Shown one piece after another: positions 53,670 to 63,281 of a DNA stretch of 64,000 bases. The position numbers were made by a program, and so were the translations under genes. Source of the DNA: CAWFLT01 sp963816795 (GTDB lineage: Bacteria > Acidobacteriota > Vicinamibacteria > Vicinamibacterales > SCN-69-37); contig CAWFLT010000021.1 in the NCBI GenBank assembly GCA_963816795.1, positions 1-64,000 of the forward strand. The letters run 5' to 3'. Below the pieces are notes generated by a model. It was not told the DNA's origin. It saw only the letters and a list, made by a program, of their open reading frames with translations, and ran no database searches. How positions within the stretch are numbered: position 1 is the first letter of the stretch; each line of letters begins with the position of its first letter.

Positions 53670-53991
53670 AGATTTCCCTGAAGAGATCGTAGTTGTTGCG
53701 GATGAAGTTGTTGTTCGGCTCGAGCGCGATCGCCTTCTCGTACGCATCGCGCGCGTCCGCGAACTGACCGAGCTGCTCGTAGCCGATGCCGAGGTTGTTC
53801 CACGCCGCCGCGTACGACGGGTCGATCTGGACCGCCATCCGCCAGCGCAGCGTGGCCTCTTTCCAGAGGCCCTTCTGCGCGACGTCGATACCGAAGCTGA
53901 CCTGCGCCTTCGCGTCGTCGCGCCGGTCTGCCAACGCCGGTGCCGTCAGGCCAATGACGAGCGCCGTCACGAGGAGAAGTCGGGTGCGCAT
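53638..53991 (-). CDS. Exported TPR protein
   Basis: 117 residues. Signal peptide MRTRLLLVTALVIGLTAPALA, then three TPR-like helical pairs: AKAQVSFGIDVAQKGLWKEA, AAWNNLGIGYEQLGQFADAR, DAYEKAIALEPNNNFIRNNY. Protein-binding in the periplasm. Probably helps the lipoprotein encoded by the overlapping next gene. TATACT at 54013 region lies close upstream on the opposite strand. Confidence 0.82.
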   Translation of the reverse strand: MRTRLLLVTALVIGLTAPALADRRDDAKAQVSFGIDVAQKGLWKEATLRWRMAVQIDPSYAAAWNNLGIGYEQLGQFADARDAYEKAIALEPNNNFIRNNYDLFREIYDRQNRRRAR

Positions 53992-54067
53992 AGGGTTTTC
54001 CAGCCCCCACTATACTGCCGAACCCGTGCTTGGGTACCCCGGGAATCCGTGAGATTTCGGTAGGGCC

Positions 54068-54123
54068 GGATGGCAGATTCTGCAATCGGGTCGACCGGTG
54101 CGAGGTTGCAGAATCTGCCATCG
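54068..54123. repeat. TTGCAG-N3-CTGC inverted pair upstream of dprA
   Basis: Left arm GGCAGATTCTGCAA (54072-54085), 20-base spacer, right arm TTGCAGAATCTGCC (54106-54119), a perfect 14-base inverted repeat. Each arm is itself palindromic (GCAGA-T-TCTGC). It lies between the divergent TPR gene and dprA, about 67 bases before the GTG of dprA. Confidence 0.7.
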
Positions 54124-54189
54124 CCTGGCGACCCTCGGGGAATTCGCGGCCATTCAACGTGGCACGGGCAGTGCACAAGCCCTGCCTTT

Positions 54190-55434
54190 GTGAGCGCCCC
54201 CAGCGAGCGCACCAACGACGAACGCCGTCGTCTTCTTGTGACAATTTCGTGCCTGAATGCCGCCGCCGATACGCGGGGCGCCCGGCTGTACAAGGCCCTG
54301 GGCTGGCCCGAGCCGGAGCTGGCCGTCCTCCTCGAAATTGCTGACGGCCTCGGCATTCCGGCCGCCCGCCGACGCCACGAGATCTCGCGCGCCCACGAGA
54401 TTGCGCAAGAGGCGGTATTGCTGGCGGAGCGCCGGGGCATCCACGTGCTCACGTGCCTCGATCCGGATTACCCGCCGCTTCTGCAGACCATCAGCGACCC
54501 GCCTATCGTGCTCTGGATGCGCGGCGATCCGGCTGCGCTCTCGGCTCCGGCAGTGGCGGTGGTCGGGGCGCGGGCGGCGACGCCGTCCGGCGTCAACGTC
54601 GCGCGGCGGCTGGGCGCCGACCTCGCCGCCGCCGGCCTGGTCGTCGTGAGCGGCCTGGCACGCGGAGTCGACGGCGCGGCGCACGCCGGCGCGCTCGCCG
54701 CAGGAGGCCGGTCGGTCGCGGTGCTCGGCTGCGGGGTCGACGTCGCCTATCCCGCCGAGCATGTCGAGCTGGCGCAGGAACTGGTGGCACATGGCGTGGT
54801 GGTGAGCGAGCTGCCGCCCGGGAGCCCTCCGCTCGCGCACCATTTCCCACTCCGCAACCGCATCATCAGCGGGCTGGTCCGGGCCGTCGTCGTGATTGAA
54901 GCCGGCGAGCGGAGCGGATCGCTCATCACGGCGAGAATGGCGCTCGAGCAAGGACGGGACGTCCTGGCCGTGCCGGGAAGCGTGGCGACCGGCCGCTATC
55001 GCGGCAGCCACGCTCTCATAAAGGATGGGGCGCGTCTGGTCGAGACTGTTGAGGACGTCCTCGACGAGCTGAAATGGTCACGCCCGGCGGGTCTCGCCCC
55101 GGCCGGATCCGCGGTTGGAATTCCTAACTCATTCATCACAAATGGGTTAGAAGGTAAGATGGCGTCGGGAGAGCCCTACAGCCTCGACGATCTGGCGGCC
55201 GCCACCGGGCGTCCGGCAGCAGTGCTGCTCGCCGAGCTGGCGACCCTTGAATTGGCCGGCCGGGTCTCCCGGCTCCCCGGGGGAGATTTCGTTCGGCTTG
55301 ACGAACCTGCTAGATATAGAGGTGTAGCGAGAGGCGACAAGCGAGCGAGACATTGGCAAAGGCGCTGGTCGTGGTCGAATCCCCGGCCAAAGCGAAAACC
55401 ATCAACAAATACCTGGGGCGCGATTTCAAGGTGA
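54190..55434 (+). CDS. dprA: DNA processing protein DprA
   Basis: 414 residues from GTG 54190. SAM-like N terminus, then the Rossmann-like DprA core: AVAVVGARAATPSGVNVARR, LVVVSGLARGVDGAAHAGAL, GRSVAVLGCGVDVAYPAEHV, PLAHHFPLRNRIISGLVRAV, VVVIEAGERSGSLITARMAL. C-terminal winged helix (YSLDDLAAATGRPAAVLLAE, LELAGRVSRLPGGDFVRLD). Loads RecA on incoming ssDNA in transformation. The last 37 residues overlap the topA start in another frame and are probably surplus; the true end may be near residue 377. Confidence 0.92.
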   Translation: MSAPSERTNDERRRLLVTISCLNAAADTRGARLYKALGWPEPELAVLLEIADGLGIPAARRRHEISRAHEIAQEAVLLAERRGIHVLTCLDPDYPPLLQTISDPPIVLWMRGDPAALSAPAVAVVGARAATPSGVNVARRLGADLAAAGLVVVSGLARGVDGAAHAGALAAGGRSVAVLGCGVDVAYPAEHVELAQELVAHGVVVSELPPGSPPLAHHFPLRNRIISGLVRAVVVIEAGERSGSLITARMALEQGRDVLAVPGSVATGRYRGSHALIKDGARLVETVEDVLDELKWSRPAGLAPAGSAVGIPNSFITNGLEGKMASGEPYSLDDLAAATGRPAAVLLAELATLELAGRVSRLPGGDFVRLDEPARYRGVARGDKRARHWQRRWSWSNPRPKRKPSTNTWGAISR

Positions 55435-57800
55435 TCGCGTCTATGGGACACGTCCGCGATCTGCCCAAGAGCAAGCTCGGGGTGGATGTCGACGCCGGCT
55501 TCGAGCCCGAATACGTCGTCATCCCGGCCCGCGCGAAGGTGATCAAGGAGCTCAAAGAGGCGGCAAAAGCCGCCGACGAGATTTTCGTGGCGACCGACCC
55601 GGACCGCGAGGGCGAGGCGATCGGCTGGCACCTGGCAGAGGAGCTCGGCGCCAAGAACAAAAAAATCCACCGCTTGATGTTCAACGAGATCACCAAGAAG
55701 GCGATCCTCGAGGCGATCAAGCATCCCGGCACGATCGACATGCGGATGGTGGACGCGCAACAGGCGCGCCGCGTGCTCGATCGGCTGGTCGGCTACAAGA
55801 TTAGTCCGATTCTCTGGGACAAAGTGCGCCGCGGCTTGAGTGCCGGGCGCGTGCAGTCCGTCGCACTCAAGCTCATTTGCGACCGCGAGCGCGAGATCGA
55901 AGCGTTCGTGCCCGAGGAGTATTGGCACATCACGGCGCGGCTCGCCGCCGAGCTGCCCCCTGAGTTCGACGCGCGGCTGGTCAAGAAGGGCGACGCCGCC
56001 GCCAAGGTCACCAACGAGCAAGGCGCCCAGGCCGTCCTCAGGGATCTCGAGCGCGCGACGTTCACCGTCTCCTCCGTGGCGACGAAGGAGCGCAAGAAGC
56101 ACCCCGCGCCGCCGTTCATCACGAGCAAGCTGCAGCAGTCGTCGCGCTTCCCGGTGAAGAAGACGATGATGGTGGCGCAGCAGTTGTACGAGGGGATCGA
56201 GTTGCCCGGGGAAGAGGCGGCGATCGGTCTCATCACCTACATGCGCACCGACTCGGTCCGCGTCGCCGATGAAGCGCTCAATGAGGTGCGCGCGCGGATC
56301 ACGGCGGACTTTGGCGACGCCTACGTGCCGGAGCAGCCGAACCGCTACAAGATCAAGGCGACGGCGCAGGACGCGCACGAGGCGATTCGGCCGACGTCGA
56401 TGCAGTACCACCCGGACGACGTGCGGGCGCATCTCACGCCCGATCAGTTCTACCTCTACCGCCTGATTTGGAACAGGTTTGTCGCGTCGCAGATGATGCC
56501 CGCGGTGTTCGACGACACCACCGTCGACATCGCCGCGGGGGACTACACGTTCCGGGCCAAGGGCTCGGTGCCGAAGTTTGCCGGGTGGCAGGCCGTCTAC
56601 GGCGCGTCGACCTCCGAAGCCGACGAGAGCGAACGGCTCGAGCGGCCGACGCCGAAGAAAGACGCCGAGAGCAGCGGGGAAGACGACGAGCCGGCGAGCG
56701 GCGTGCTGCCGGTGCTGTCCGAAGGGCAGACGCTCGAGGTCCGTGAGCTCAGGCCGGACCAGAAGTTCACGCAGCCGCCGCCGCGGTTCAACGAAGGGTC
56801 GCTGGTCAAGGCGCTCGAGGAAGACGGCATCGGCCGGCCGAGCACCTACGCGTCGATCATCTCGGTGCTGCAGGCGCGCGATTACGTGAACAAGATCGAG
56901 GGCCGCTTCCGGCCGACGATCCTCGGCCGCCGGCTCGTCGACAAGCTGCTCCATCCGGTGTTCGACGACATCCTCGACGTCGAGTACACCGCTCGAATGG
57001 AAGAGCAGCTCGATGACATCGAGAAGGGCCGAGCGGACTACAAGGAAACGCTGGCGGCTTTCTACAAGAGCTTCGAGAAGGATCTGAAGCGCGCCGCCAA
57101 GGAGATGCCGAACTTCAAGGAAGGGCAGCCGACGGTGCCGCCGACGCCGTGCGACAAGTGCGGGCAGGGCGAGATGGTCGAGAAGGCCGGCAAGTTCGGC
57201 ATCTTCCTCGCCTGCAGCCGCTATCCGGAATGCGACAACACCAAGGAGCTCGAGCCAGCCGACGCGCCGACCGAGGAGCTCGACGAGACGTGTGAAAACT
57301 GCGGCCGTCCGATGGTCGTCAAACGCGGCCGCTTCGGGATGTTCCTCGCCTGCACCGGCTATCCCGAGTGCAAGACCACGAGGAAGATCATCACGACCAA
57401 GCAGGGCGTGACGGCGGCCAAACCGGATCAGATCCTCGACGAGACGTGCCCGAACTGCGGCAAGAACCTCGTCGTGAAGCAGGGCCGGTTCGGCGAGTTC
57501 ACCGCCTGCACGGGCTATCCCGAGTGCAAGTACGTCAAGCTGAAGTCGACCGGCGTCAAATGCCCGCTCGACGGCGGCGACATCGTCGAACGCAAATCAC
57601 GCCGCGGCAAGGTCTTCTACGGCTGCGCCAACTACCCGAAGTGCGAGTTCACGCTCTGGAACCGGCCGGTGCTCGAACCGTGCCCGAAGTGCGGCCGCGA
57701 GTTCCTCACCGAGAAGATCACCAAGCGCCACGGCCGCCAACTCCTCTGCAGCAACGAGTCGTGCGACTACGTCAGGAGTGAAGAGCTGGTCGAGGCCTAA
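55353..57800 (+). CDS. topA: DNA topoisomerase I
   Basis: 815 residues from TTG 55353. Type IA enzyme that relaxes negative supercoils. Toprim motifs VVVESPAKAKTINKYLGRDF and VATDPDREGEAIGWHLAEEL; active-site Tyr in GLITYMRTDSVRV (Y296); VRRGLSAGRVQSVALKL. C terminus with five zinc ribbons: CDKC...C, CENC...C, CPNC...C, CPLDG...C (partial) and CPKC...C, spaced 60-70 residues apart. The TTG start is 80 bases upstream of the dprA stop in another frame, and dprA, topA, trmFO and xer run together as in Firmicutes. Confidence 0.96.
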   Translation: MAKALVVVESPAKAKTINKYLGRDFKVIASMGHVRDLPKSKLGVDVDAGFEPEYVVIPARAKVIKELKEAAKAADEIFVATDPDREGEAIGWHLAEELGAKNKKIHRLMFNEITKKAILEAIKHPGTIDMRMVDAQQARRVLDRLVGYKISPILWDKVRRGLSAGRVQSVALKLICDREREIEAFVPEEYWHITARLAAELPPEFDARLVKKGDAAAKVTNEQGAQAVLRDLERATFTVSSVATKERKKHPAPPFITSKLQQSSRFPVKKTMMVAQQLYEGIELPGEEAAIGLITYMRTDSVRVADEALNEVRARITADFGDAYVPEQPNRYKIKATAQDAHEAIRPTSMQYHPDDVRAHLTPDQFYLYRLIWNRFVASQMMPAVFDDTTVDIAAGDYTFRAKGSVPKFAGWQAVYGASTSEADESERLERPTPKKDAESSGEDDEPASGVLPVLSEGQTLEVRELRPDQKFTQPPPRFNEGSLVKALEEDGIGRPSTYASIISVLQARDYVNKIEGRFRPTILGRRLVDKLLHPVFDDILDVEYTARMEEQLDDIEKGRADYKETLAAFYKSFEKDLKRAAKEMPNFKEGQPTVPPTPCDKCGQGEMVEKAGKFGIFLACSRYPECDNTKELEPADAPTEELDETCENCGRPMVVKRGRFGMFLACTGYPECKTTRKIITTKQGVTAAKPDQILDETCPNCGKNLVVKQGRFGEFTACTGYPECKYVKLKSTGVKCPLDGGDIVERKSRRGKVFYGCANYPKCEFTLWNRPVLEPCPKCGREFLTEKITKRHGRQLLCSNESCDYVRSEELVEA

Positions 57801-57836
57801 CCAAGGCACAGGACTCAAGGCCATGGGCCCAGGTCA
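57801..57836. repeat. Short AAGGC / GGCCC repeat before trmFO
   Basis: ACCAAGGCACAGGACTCAAG, GCCATGGGCCCAGG. Same degenerate pattern as at 12928, 13542 and within uvrA (39031). It fills the 47-base gap between topA and trmFO, which also has TATGAT just before the start (57840). Confidence 0.45.
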
Positions 57837-57847
57837 ACTATGATCTG

Positions 57848-59304
57848 ATGGTGGTCCACATCATCGGCGGCGGCCTGGCGGGATCGGAGGCGGCCTGGCA
57901 GGCAGCGTCCCTGGGCGTGCCGGTCACCATCTACGAGATGCGGCCGGTGCGACCGACGGCGGTGCACAAGACGGACCGGCTGGCGGAGCTCGTCTGCAGT
58001 AATTCCTTCCGCGGCGACAAGCTCGACAACGCCGTCGGGCTCCTGAAAGAAGAGATGCGGCGGCTCGGTTCGCTGGTCATGCTCGTCGCCGACCGCGTGC
58101 GGGTGCCGGCTGGCGCGGCGCTCGCGGTGGATCGCGAGCAGTTCGCGGAGGGGATCACCGACGCGCTCGAACGCCATCCGCTCATCACGATCGAGCGGCG
58201 CGAACTTCCCGCCATTCCACCACCCGGCGAAATGTCTCCGGTCATCGTCGCGACCGGACCGCTGACGTCCGACGCGCTGTCCGCCGACATCGCGCGCTTC
58301 GTCGGCCGCGCGCACCTCGCTTTCTTCGACGCCATCAGCCCGATTGTCCTCGCCGAGTCGATCGACATGACGAAGGTGTTCCGACAATCGCGATGGGATC
58401 GCTCTTTGACAAACGAGCGCGCACCAGTCTCCGAAGCGAGGGGACAGGGGTCGCGAAGCGAGCCCTGTCCCCGCTGCCGGTGATTGAGGAAGGATGCCCG
58501 GCCGAGAATTCCGGCGACTACCTCAACTGTCCTTTCACCGAGGACGAATACCGCGCGTTTCACGAGGCCGTCGTGACGGCGGAGAAGGCATCGGTGCACG
58601 ACTTCGACAACACCAAGTTCTTCGAAGGGTGTTTGCCGATCGAAGTGATGGCGCACCGCGGCCGCGACACGCTGCGGTTCGGGCCGATGAAGCCGGCGGG
58701 CCTGTGCGATCCCCGGACGGGACGCCGGCCCTATGCGGTGGTGCAGCTCCGGCAAGACAACCTGGCAGGCGAGCACTACAGCCTCGTCGGGTTTCAGACG
58801 CAGATCAAGTGGAGCGAGCAGGCACGTGTGCTGCGGATGATTCCGGGGCTCGAGCGCGCGGAGTTCGTCCGGCTCGGCATGATTCATCGCAACACCTACA
58901 TCAACGGCCCGACGGTGCTGACCGAGACGTGGCAGACGCGGACGCGGCCGGATCTGTTCTTTGCCGGCCAGGTGTCCGGCGTGGAGGGCTACGTCGAGTC
59001 GGCGGCCTCGGGTCTCCTGGCTGGGCGCAACGCCGCTCGCCTTGCCGAGGGCCGCGCGCCGCTCGCGATGCCGAGGACGACCGCGATGGGCGCACTGGCC
59101 TACTACGTCTCACACGCGGATCCGGCCCATTACGACCCGACGAACATCACGTTCGGGATCCTGCCGCCGCTGGACGCGCCGCCGAAGAGCAAACAGGAGC
59201 GTGCCCTGGCCACGAGCGCGCGCGCGCTGGCGGCGCTGGAGATCTATCGACATGAAGCAAATGAAGGGGCTCGCTTCAGCGTCTTCACTGGCTTCATGTC
59301 ATGA
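57848..59304 (+). CDS. trmFO: tRNA uridine-54 methyltransferase TrmFO, interrupted by an insertion
   Basis: Folate-dependent enzyme that makes ribothymidine at tRNA position 54. Seen: FAD loop VVHIIGGGLAGSEAAWQAAS, VPVTIYEMRPVRPTAVHKTD, LAELVCSNSFRGDKLDNAVG, FFDAISPIVLAESIDMTKVF; after the interruption GDYLNCPFTEDEYRAFHEAV, FFEGCLPIEVMAHRGRDTLR, FGPMKPAGL, QVSGVEGYVESAASGLLAGR. The two halves are in different frames, joined by about 107 extra bases at 58406-58512. Relatives go from RYD/RWDRS to YxNCP within a few residues. Either a disrupted gene or insertion plus a sequencing error. Confidence 0.9.
58406..58512. mobile_element. Palindromic insertion inside trmFO
   Basis: A segment of about 107 bases with no counterpart in other TrmFO genes. 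It holds the perfect inverted repeat GGGGACAGGG (58440-58449) and CCCTGTCCCC (58463-58472), loop of 13 bases, and repeats of CGAAGCGAG on both sides. A GC-rich palindromic element this small resembles a REP or mini inverted element. Its length is not a multiple of three, so it shifts the frame. No ORF or terminal duplication was identified. Confidence 0.6.
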
Positions 59305-59316
59305 AGACCATCGCCA

Positions 59317-60285
59317 GTGCTGAAGGATCAGACGCGCCAGTTCCTCACTTTTCTTCGCTACAACCGCAACGTCTCGCCGCACACGTTGCGCGCCTACGAC
59401 ACCGATCTCACTCAGTTTCTGGCGCATCTCGCCGCGCGCGACGGCGTGAAGCCGAGCGAGCTCGCGGTCAGCCGATTCGACGCCGACGGCGTGCGCGGTT
59501 TCCTGAAGGAATTGCACGACCGTGGCAACAGTCGCGCCTCGGCCGGAAGGCGGCTGGCGGCGCTCCGCACGTTCTCGCGTTATCTGCTGCGTGAGGAGCT
59601 GCTCCTCGAGGATCCGACGGCCCTCGTTGGCGCGCCCCGCAAGGAGCGCACGCTGCCGGCGCACCTGGCGGAGGGCGAGATGGTCGATCTACTCGCCGCA
59701 CCGGACACCGCGACGCCGCCCGGCCGCCGCGACCGGGCCATTCTCGAGCTCTTCTACGCGTCCGGACTTCGTCTGAGCGAGCTGGTCGGCCTCGATCTCG
59801 AGGACGTGAACCTGTCGAGTCGGGTCGTGCGCGTTCGCGGCAAGGGTGGGAAGGAACGGCTGGTCCCCTTCGGGCGATCAGCCGCCGAGGCGGTCCGCGC
59901 GATGCTCGCCGATCAGATGAGCCTGGTCCGGACGCCGCCGCCCGAAGTACGGCCGTCGCCGCGGAGCGGCAAGCCGTCGGCCCAGACGAGACGACGGCTG
60001 GCGCTCTTCCTCAACCTGCGAGGCGGCCGGCTGACCACCCGCAGTGTCGACCGCATCGTGCGCCGGTACGTCCGGGAGGCCGCCATCGCGCAGGGCATCA
60101 GTCCGCACGCCATCCGCCATACGTTTGCGACGCACCTGCTCCAGGCCGGCGCCGACCTGCGCGTCATTCAGGAATTGCTCGGTCACGCGCGTCTCGGCAC
60201 GACGCAACGTTATACGCACCTCGATGTCGGACGGCTGATGGACGTCTACAAGAAGGCGCATCCGCGCGCCGGCAAGATGAAATGA
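59317..60285 (+). CDS. xerC: Tyrosine recombinase XerC/XerD
   Basis: 322 residues from GTG 59317. Chromosome-dimer resolution. SAM-like N-terminal domain (LTFLRYNRNVSPHTLRAYDT, FLKELHDRGNSRASAGRRLA), catalytic domain with R in YASGLRLSELVGLDLEDV, K in RVRGKGGKERLVPFG, HxxR in SPHAIRHTFATHLLQAGADL, H in LLGHARLGTTQ and nucleophile Y in RYTHLDVGRL. An insert of about 30 residues (RTPPPEVRPSPRSGKPSAQ) sits before the third motif. Position after trmFO as in Firmicutes. C or D type is not decided. Confidence 0.92.
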   Translation: MLKDQTRQFLTFLRYNRNVSPHTLRAYDTDLTQFLAHLAARDGVKPSELAVSRFDADGVRGFLKELHDRGNSRASAGRRLAALRTFSRYLLREELLLEDPTALVGAPRKERTLPAHLAEGEMVDLLAAPDTATPPGRRDRAILELFYASGLRLSELVGLDLEDVNLSSRVVRVRGKGGKERLVPFGRSAAEAVRAMLADQMSLVRTPPPEVRPSPRSGKPSAQTRRRLALFLNLRGGRLTTRSVDRIVRRYVREAAIAQGISPHAIRHTFATHLLQAGADLRVIQELLGHARLGTTQRYTHLDVGRLMDVYKKAHPRAGKMK

Positions 60286-60367
60286 CCGAGACGCTGACGC
60301 GCGCGGCCGAGCATGCGCGATCGCCGCTGCCGAGTCGCCCTACGCCATGCTCGGCGCCGCTGCGCGA

Positions 60368-61616
60368 TCAGTGACAGGCAGTGACGCGGGCCAGATACGA
60401 CTTGAAGATCTGATCGAGCCGCGCGGCGATCCGCGAGCGGTCGTCAGCGTTCTGCATCCTGGCCATCACGCGCTCGCCAATCGGGCTCAACCATCGGCCG
60501 TAGGCGTCGATCAGCGCCGTGTCGTTCACCGCGAGCGCCCGCGCAACGTCGGCCTCGCTCTGCGGCGTGATCACTTCCATGCGACCCACGAAGGCGCGCA
60601 CCACTGCGGCGGGCGTCGGCTGAATCTGCAACGGCAGAATCGCGTCCACGTCCGGCGCCGGCACGAAGTAGAAGATACGCGTGCCGTCGTTGAACCAGTC
60701 GTCGCGCCAGGTCTCGATCATCGCCCGCGCTTCCTTCTGGTAGAGACCGGCGCCGACGAGGGTGCGCTCGAGGGCCTGGCGCAGTCCGTCGAGCGAATCC
60801 GTCCAGCGTTGGCGCTGCCAGCACGGCCTCGGCTCCGGCTTCCAGCCCGGCGTGCCAGCGGTAGCCGATCCGTCCAGCGTGCCTGGTGTACATGACGACC
60901 GCCGGCATGGCGTGCTGGCTGAGATTTCTGACACGAATCGCGCCGGTGGCCTCGAGAATTGTCGCGATCGGCGGCCGGAAGCCGGCGACGCCGCGGTAGA
61001 AGAGAAACTTCTCGTCCTGGCCGGCGGCCTGGACGGGTGCGGCGTCAGTTTCGCGCGCGGCGTAGTAATGGCTGCGGCTCTGGTCGCCTGGCAGTACCGG
61101 CGCGGCGCCGGGGCGGACGTCGACCCACGGCCAGGAGATTCTGGCCGGAAAGCCTGGCTGGGTCTGCAGGACGTTGGCGTAAGAGGGCGTCTGCAACACG
61201 TCGGCGTGCGGGTAGAACTCGGTGAACAGCCCGTGCGGGAAGGTGACCGAGACGCTGGCCCGGGTCGGAGCGTCGGCGTAGAAGTAGAGGACCGGCGTCT
61301 CCATTCGCACCGTGCCCTTCAACCCTGAGCGCGCCGTCTCATAGTCGACGAGCGGCCCAGCGTCAGTCGTCAGCCGGACCTTCACCTGTCGGTTCTTGTA
61401 GGTCTCGACGAAACAGGGCAGGTCGGTCGGACCGCCGAGCGGGAGCCACTGCATCGCCTGGCCATCAGGCCCGGCGATCGCGGTAAACGTGCCCCACTCG
61501 TGGACGGTGAGCGGCGGCGACTGCACGGCCACAGCGACCGGCAAGGCGATGCCGGCGGCGAGCGTGGTGAGGACGACGACGAAGGTCCGGGTGATCGAGG
61601 GGACGGACGTCGGCAT
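60368..61616 (-). CDS. Exported protein of unknown function, frameshifted
   Basis: About 415 residues. Signal peptide TFVVVLTTLAAGIALPVAVA, then LTVHEWGTFTAIAGPDGQAM, QWLPLGGPTDLPCFVETYKN, a beta-rich part (VRMETPVLYFYADAPTRASV, SVTFPHGLFTEFYPHADVLQ), WPWVDVRPG, and a helical end (EARAMIETWRDDWFNDGTRI, FYFVPAPDVDAILPLQIQPT). The HEWGTF opening marks a family found mostly in Acidobacteriota and Planctomycetota, without known function. GGAGG precedes ATG 61616. A break near 60800. The following 82 bases after xerC (60286-60367) contain no gene. Confidence 0.7.
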
Positions 61617-61760
61617 GGAGAGCCTCCAATCCGGATGGGCGCGTGCTGGCTGGCGTTTGGACGTCCGGGACGGCCGGCCGGCCGGGACGCGCGACACGTC
61701 TTCCTCTGCCGTCCGCCGGCGTGACCGCGCCGTTCCAGACTGACGAACCGCGCGCGAGAT

Positions 61761-63170
61761 CTAGCCCGTCATCGCCTCGGCCTGGCCGGGCACCCTCCGG
61801 CTGCGTGGGATTTCGATGTGCAGAATCTTGATCTTGTAGTTCATGACCCGCGGGCTGATGCCGAGCAGCTCCGCCGCGTCCTTCTGGATCCAGTTCGACA
61901 TCTTGAGCGCTTCGACCACGGCCTGCCGCTCGATCTCCTCCAGCGGAATCCCCGTCGGCGGAATCTTGACGACCGTCGCCCGCTCTCCCGGCGACGCCGT
62001 CGCTTGCTGTTCGCCGATCTGCAGGTCGCCGACGGCGATCACGGCGGCGTCGGCCAACAGCACGGCGCGCTCGACGACGTTCTCGAGCTCGCGGATGTTC
62101 CCGGGCCAGTGATGGCGCATCAGGACTTTGAGCGCTTCCGGATGGACGCCCTCCACCTTCTTGTTCAGCTCGCCGGTGAAACGGCGCACGAAGAAGTCAG
62201 TCAGGGCCGGGATGTCGTCCTTGCGATGGCGCAGTGGCGGGGTCTCGACCGAGACGACGTTGAGACGGTAAAAGAGGTCCTCGCGAAAGCGGCCCTGCTG
62301 CACGAGCGTGGTGAGGCTGCGGTTGGTCGCCGCGACGATACGGACGTCGACGCGCAGCGTGCGCGTGCCGCCCAGCCGTTCGAACTCATGCTCCTGCAGC
62401 ACGCGCAGAATCTTCGACTGCGTGCTCTGGCTCATGTCGCCGACTTCGTCGAGGAAGAGCGTGCCGCCGTCGGCCTGCTCGAAACGGCCGATGCGCTGCC
62501 TGTCGGCGCTCGTGAACGCGCCCTTTTCGTGTCCGAACAACTCCGACTCGAGCAGGTTCTCGTGCAACGCCGCGCAGTTGACCTTGACGAAGCTGCGATT
62601 GGCGCGGTTCGAGTTGTGGTGGATTGCGCCGGCGATCAGCTCCTTGCCGGTGCCTGTTTCGCCGCGGATCAGCACCGTCGAGTTGCTGCGCGCGACCTTC
62701 CTGACGATGGTCAGCACCTGCTGGAGCGCGCCGCTGGCGCCCACGATGCGGTCGAAGTCGTAGATGTCCTGTTGCTGGTGGCGCAGGTAGTCGACCTGAC
62801 ACTTGAGACGCCGGTGCTCGATCGCCTTCTCGATCTTGAGCTCCATCTCCTCGATTTCGAACGGCTTCTGCACGAAGTCGAAGGCGCCGATCCTCATCGC
62901 TTCCACCGCCGTGTGGATCGATCCGAAGGCCGTCATCAGGATCACCGCCGCAGTCGGCTGAATCGATCGCGTCGTGCGCAGCACGTCCATGCCGTCGGCG
63001 CCGCCCATGCGCAGGTCGGTCAGCACGACGTCGAACTGGCTGTGCTGGAGGCGCTCGATGCCGACCGTTCCGCTCGCCGCCTCCTCGACATGGTGTGAGG
63101 CATTGGTGAGCGCGCGGACGAGGCCCTTGCGCAGTGAATCGTGATCGTCGACAACCAGGATCCGTCCCAT
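61761..63170 (-). CDS. Sigma-54-dependent response regulator (NtrC family)
   Basis: 469 residues from ATG 63170. Receiver domain ILVVDDHDSLRKGLVRALTN with phosphorylated Asp in DVVLTDLRMGGADGMDVL (about residue 53) and K in DFVQKPFEIEEMELK. AAA+ domain: Walker A RGETGTGKELIAGAIHHNSN, the sigma-54 loop GAFTSA in place of GAFTGA, Walker B GGTLFLDEVGDMSQ, and R-finger region. Fis-type helix-turn-helix at the end (QKDAAELLGISPRVMNYKIK). Sensor kinase not in the window. GAFTSA is a known working variant, but this residue contacts sigma-54. Confidence 0.93.
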   Translation of the reverse strand: MGRILVVDDHDSLRKGLVRALTNASHHVEEAASGTVGIERLQHSQFDVVLTDLRMGGADGMDVLRTTRSIQPTAAVILMTAFGSIHTAVEAMRIGAFDFVQKPFEIEEMELKIEKAIEHRRLKCQVDYLRHQQQDIYDFDRIVGASGALQQVLTIVRKVARSNSTVLIRGETGTGKELIAGAIHHNSNRANRSFVKVNCAALHENLLESELFGHEKGAFTSADRQRIGRFEQADGGTLFLDEVGDMSQSTQSKILRVLQEHEFERLGGTRTLRVDVRIVAATNRSLTTLVQQGRFREDLFYRLNVVSVETPPLRHRKDDIPALTDFFVRRFTGELNKKVEGVHPEALKVLMRHHWPGNIRELENVVERAVLLADAAVIAVGDLQIGEQQATASPGERATVVKIPPTGIPLEEIERQAVVEALKMSNWIQKDAAELLGISPRVMNYKIKILHIEIPRSRRVPGQAEAMTG

Positions 63171-63281
63171 CGTTTCTCTCCCAAGTGGGAAAAACATGTG
63201 GTGCGACGTCGCGAGCCCGAGATGAGTGGCGGAATAATTACAGAACGCGAGAACGATTACAAAGATGTAGTACGCCGGTCG

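Noticed and set aside
60284..60376. 30-codon open frame after xerC (start ATGACCGAG)
   Set aside because: Short, Arg/Pro-rich, no conserved look, and the region has no strong ribosome-binding site.
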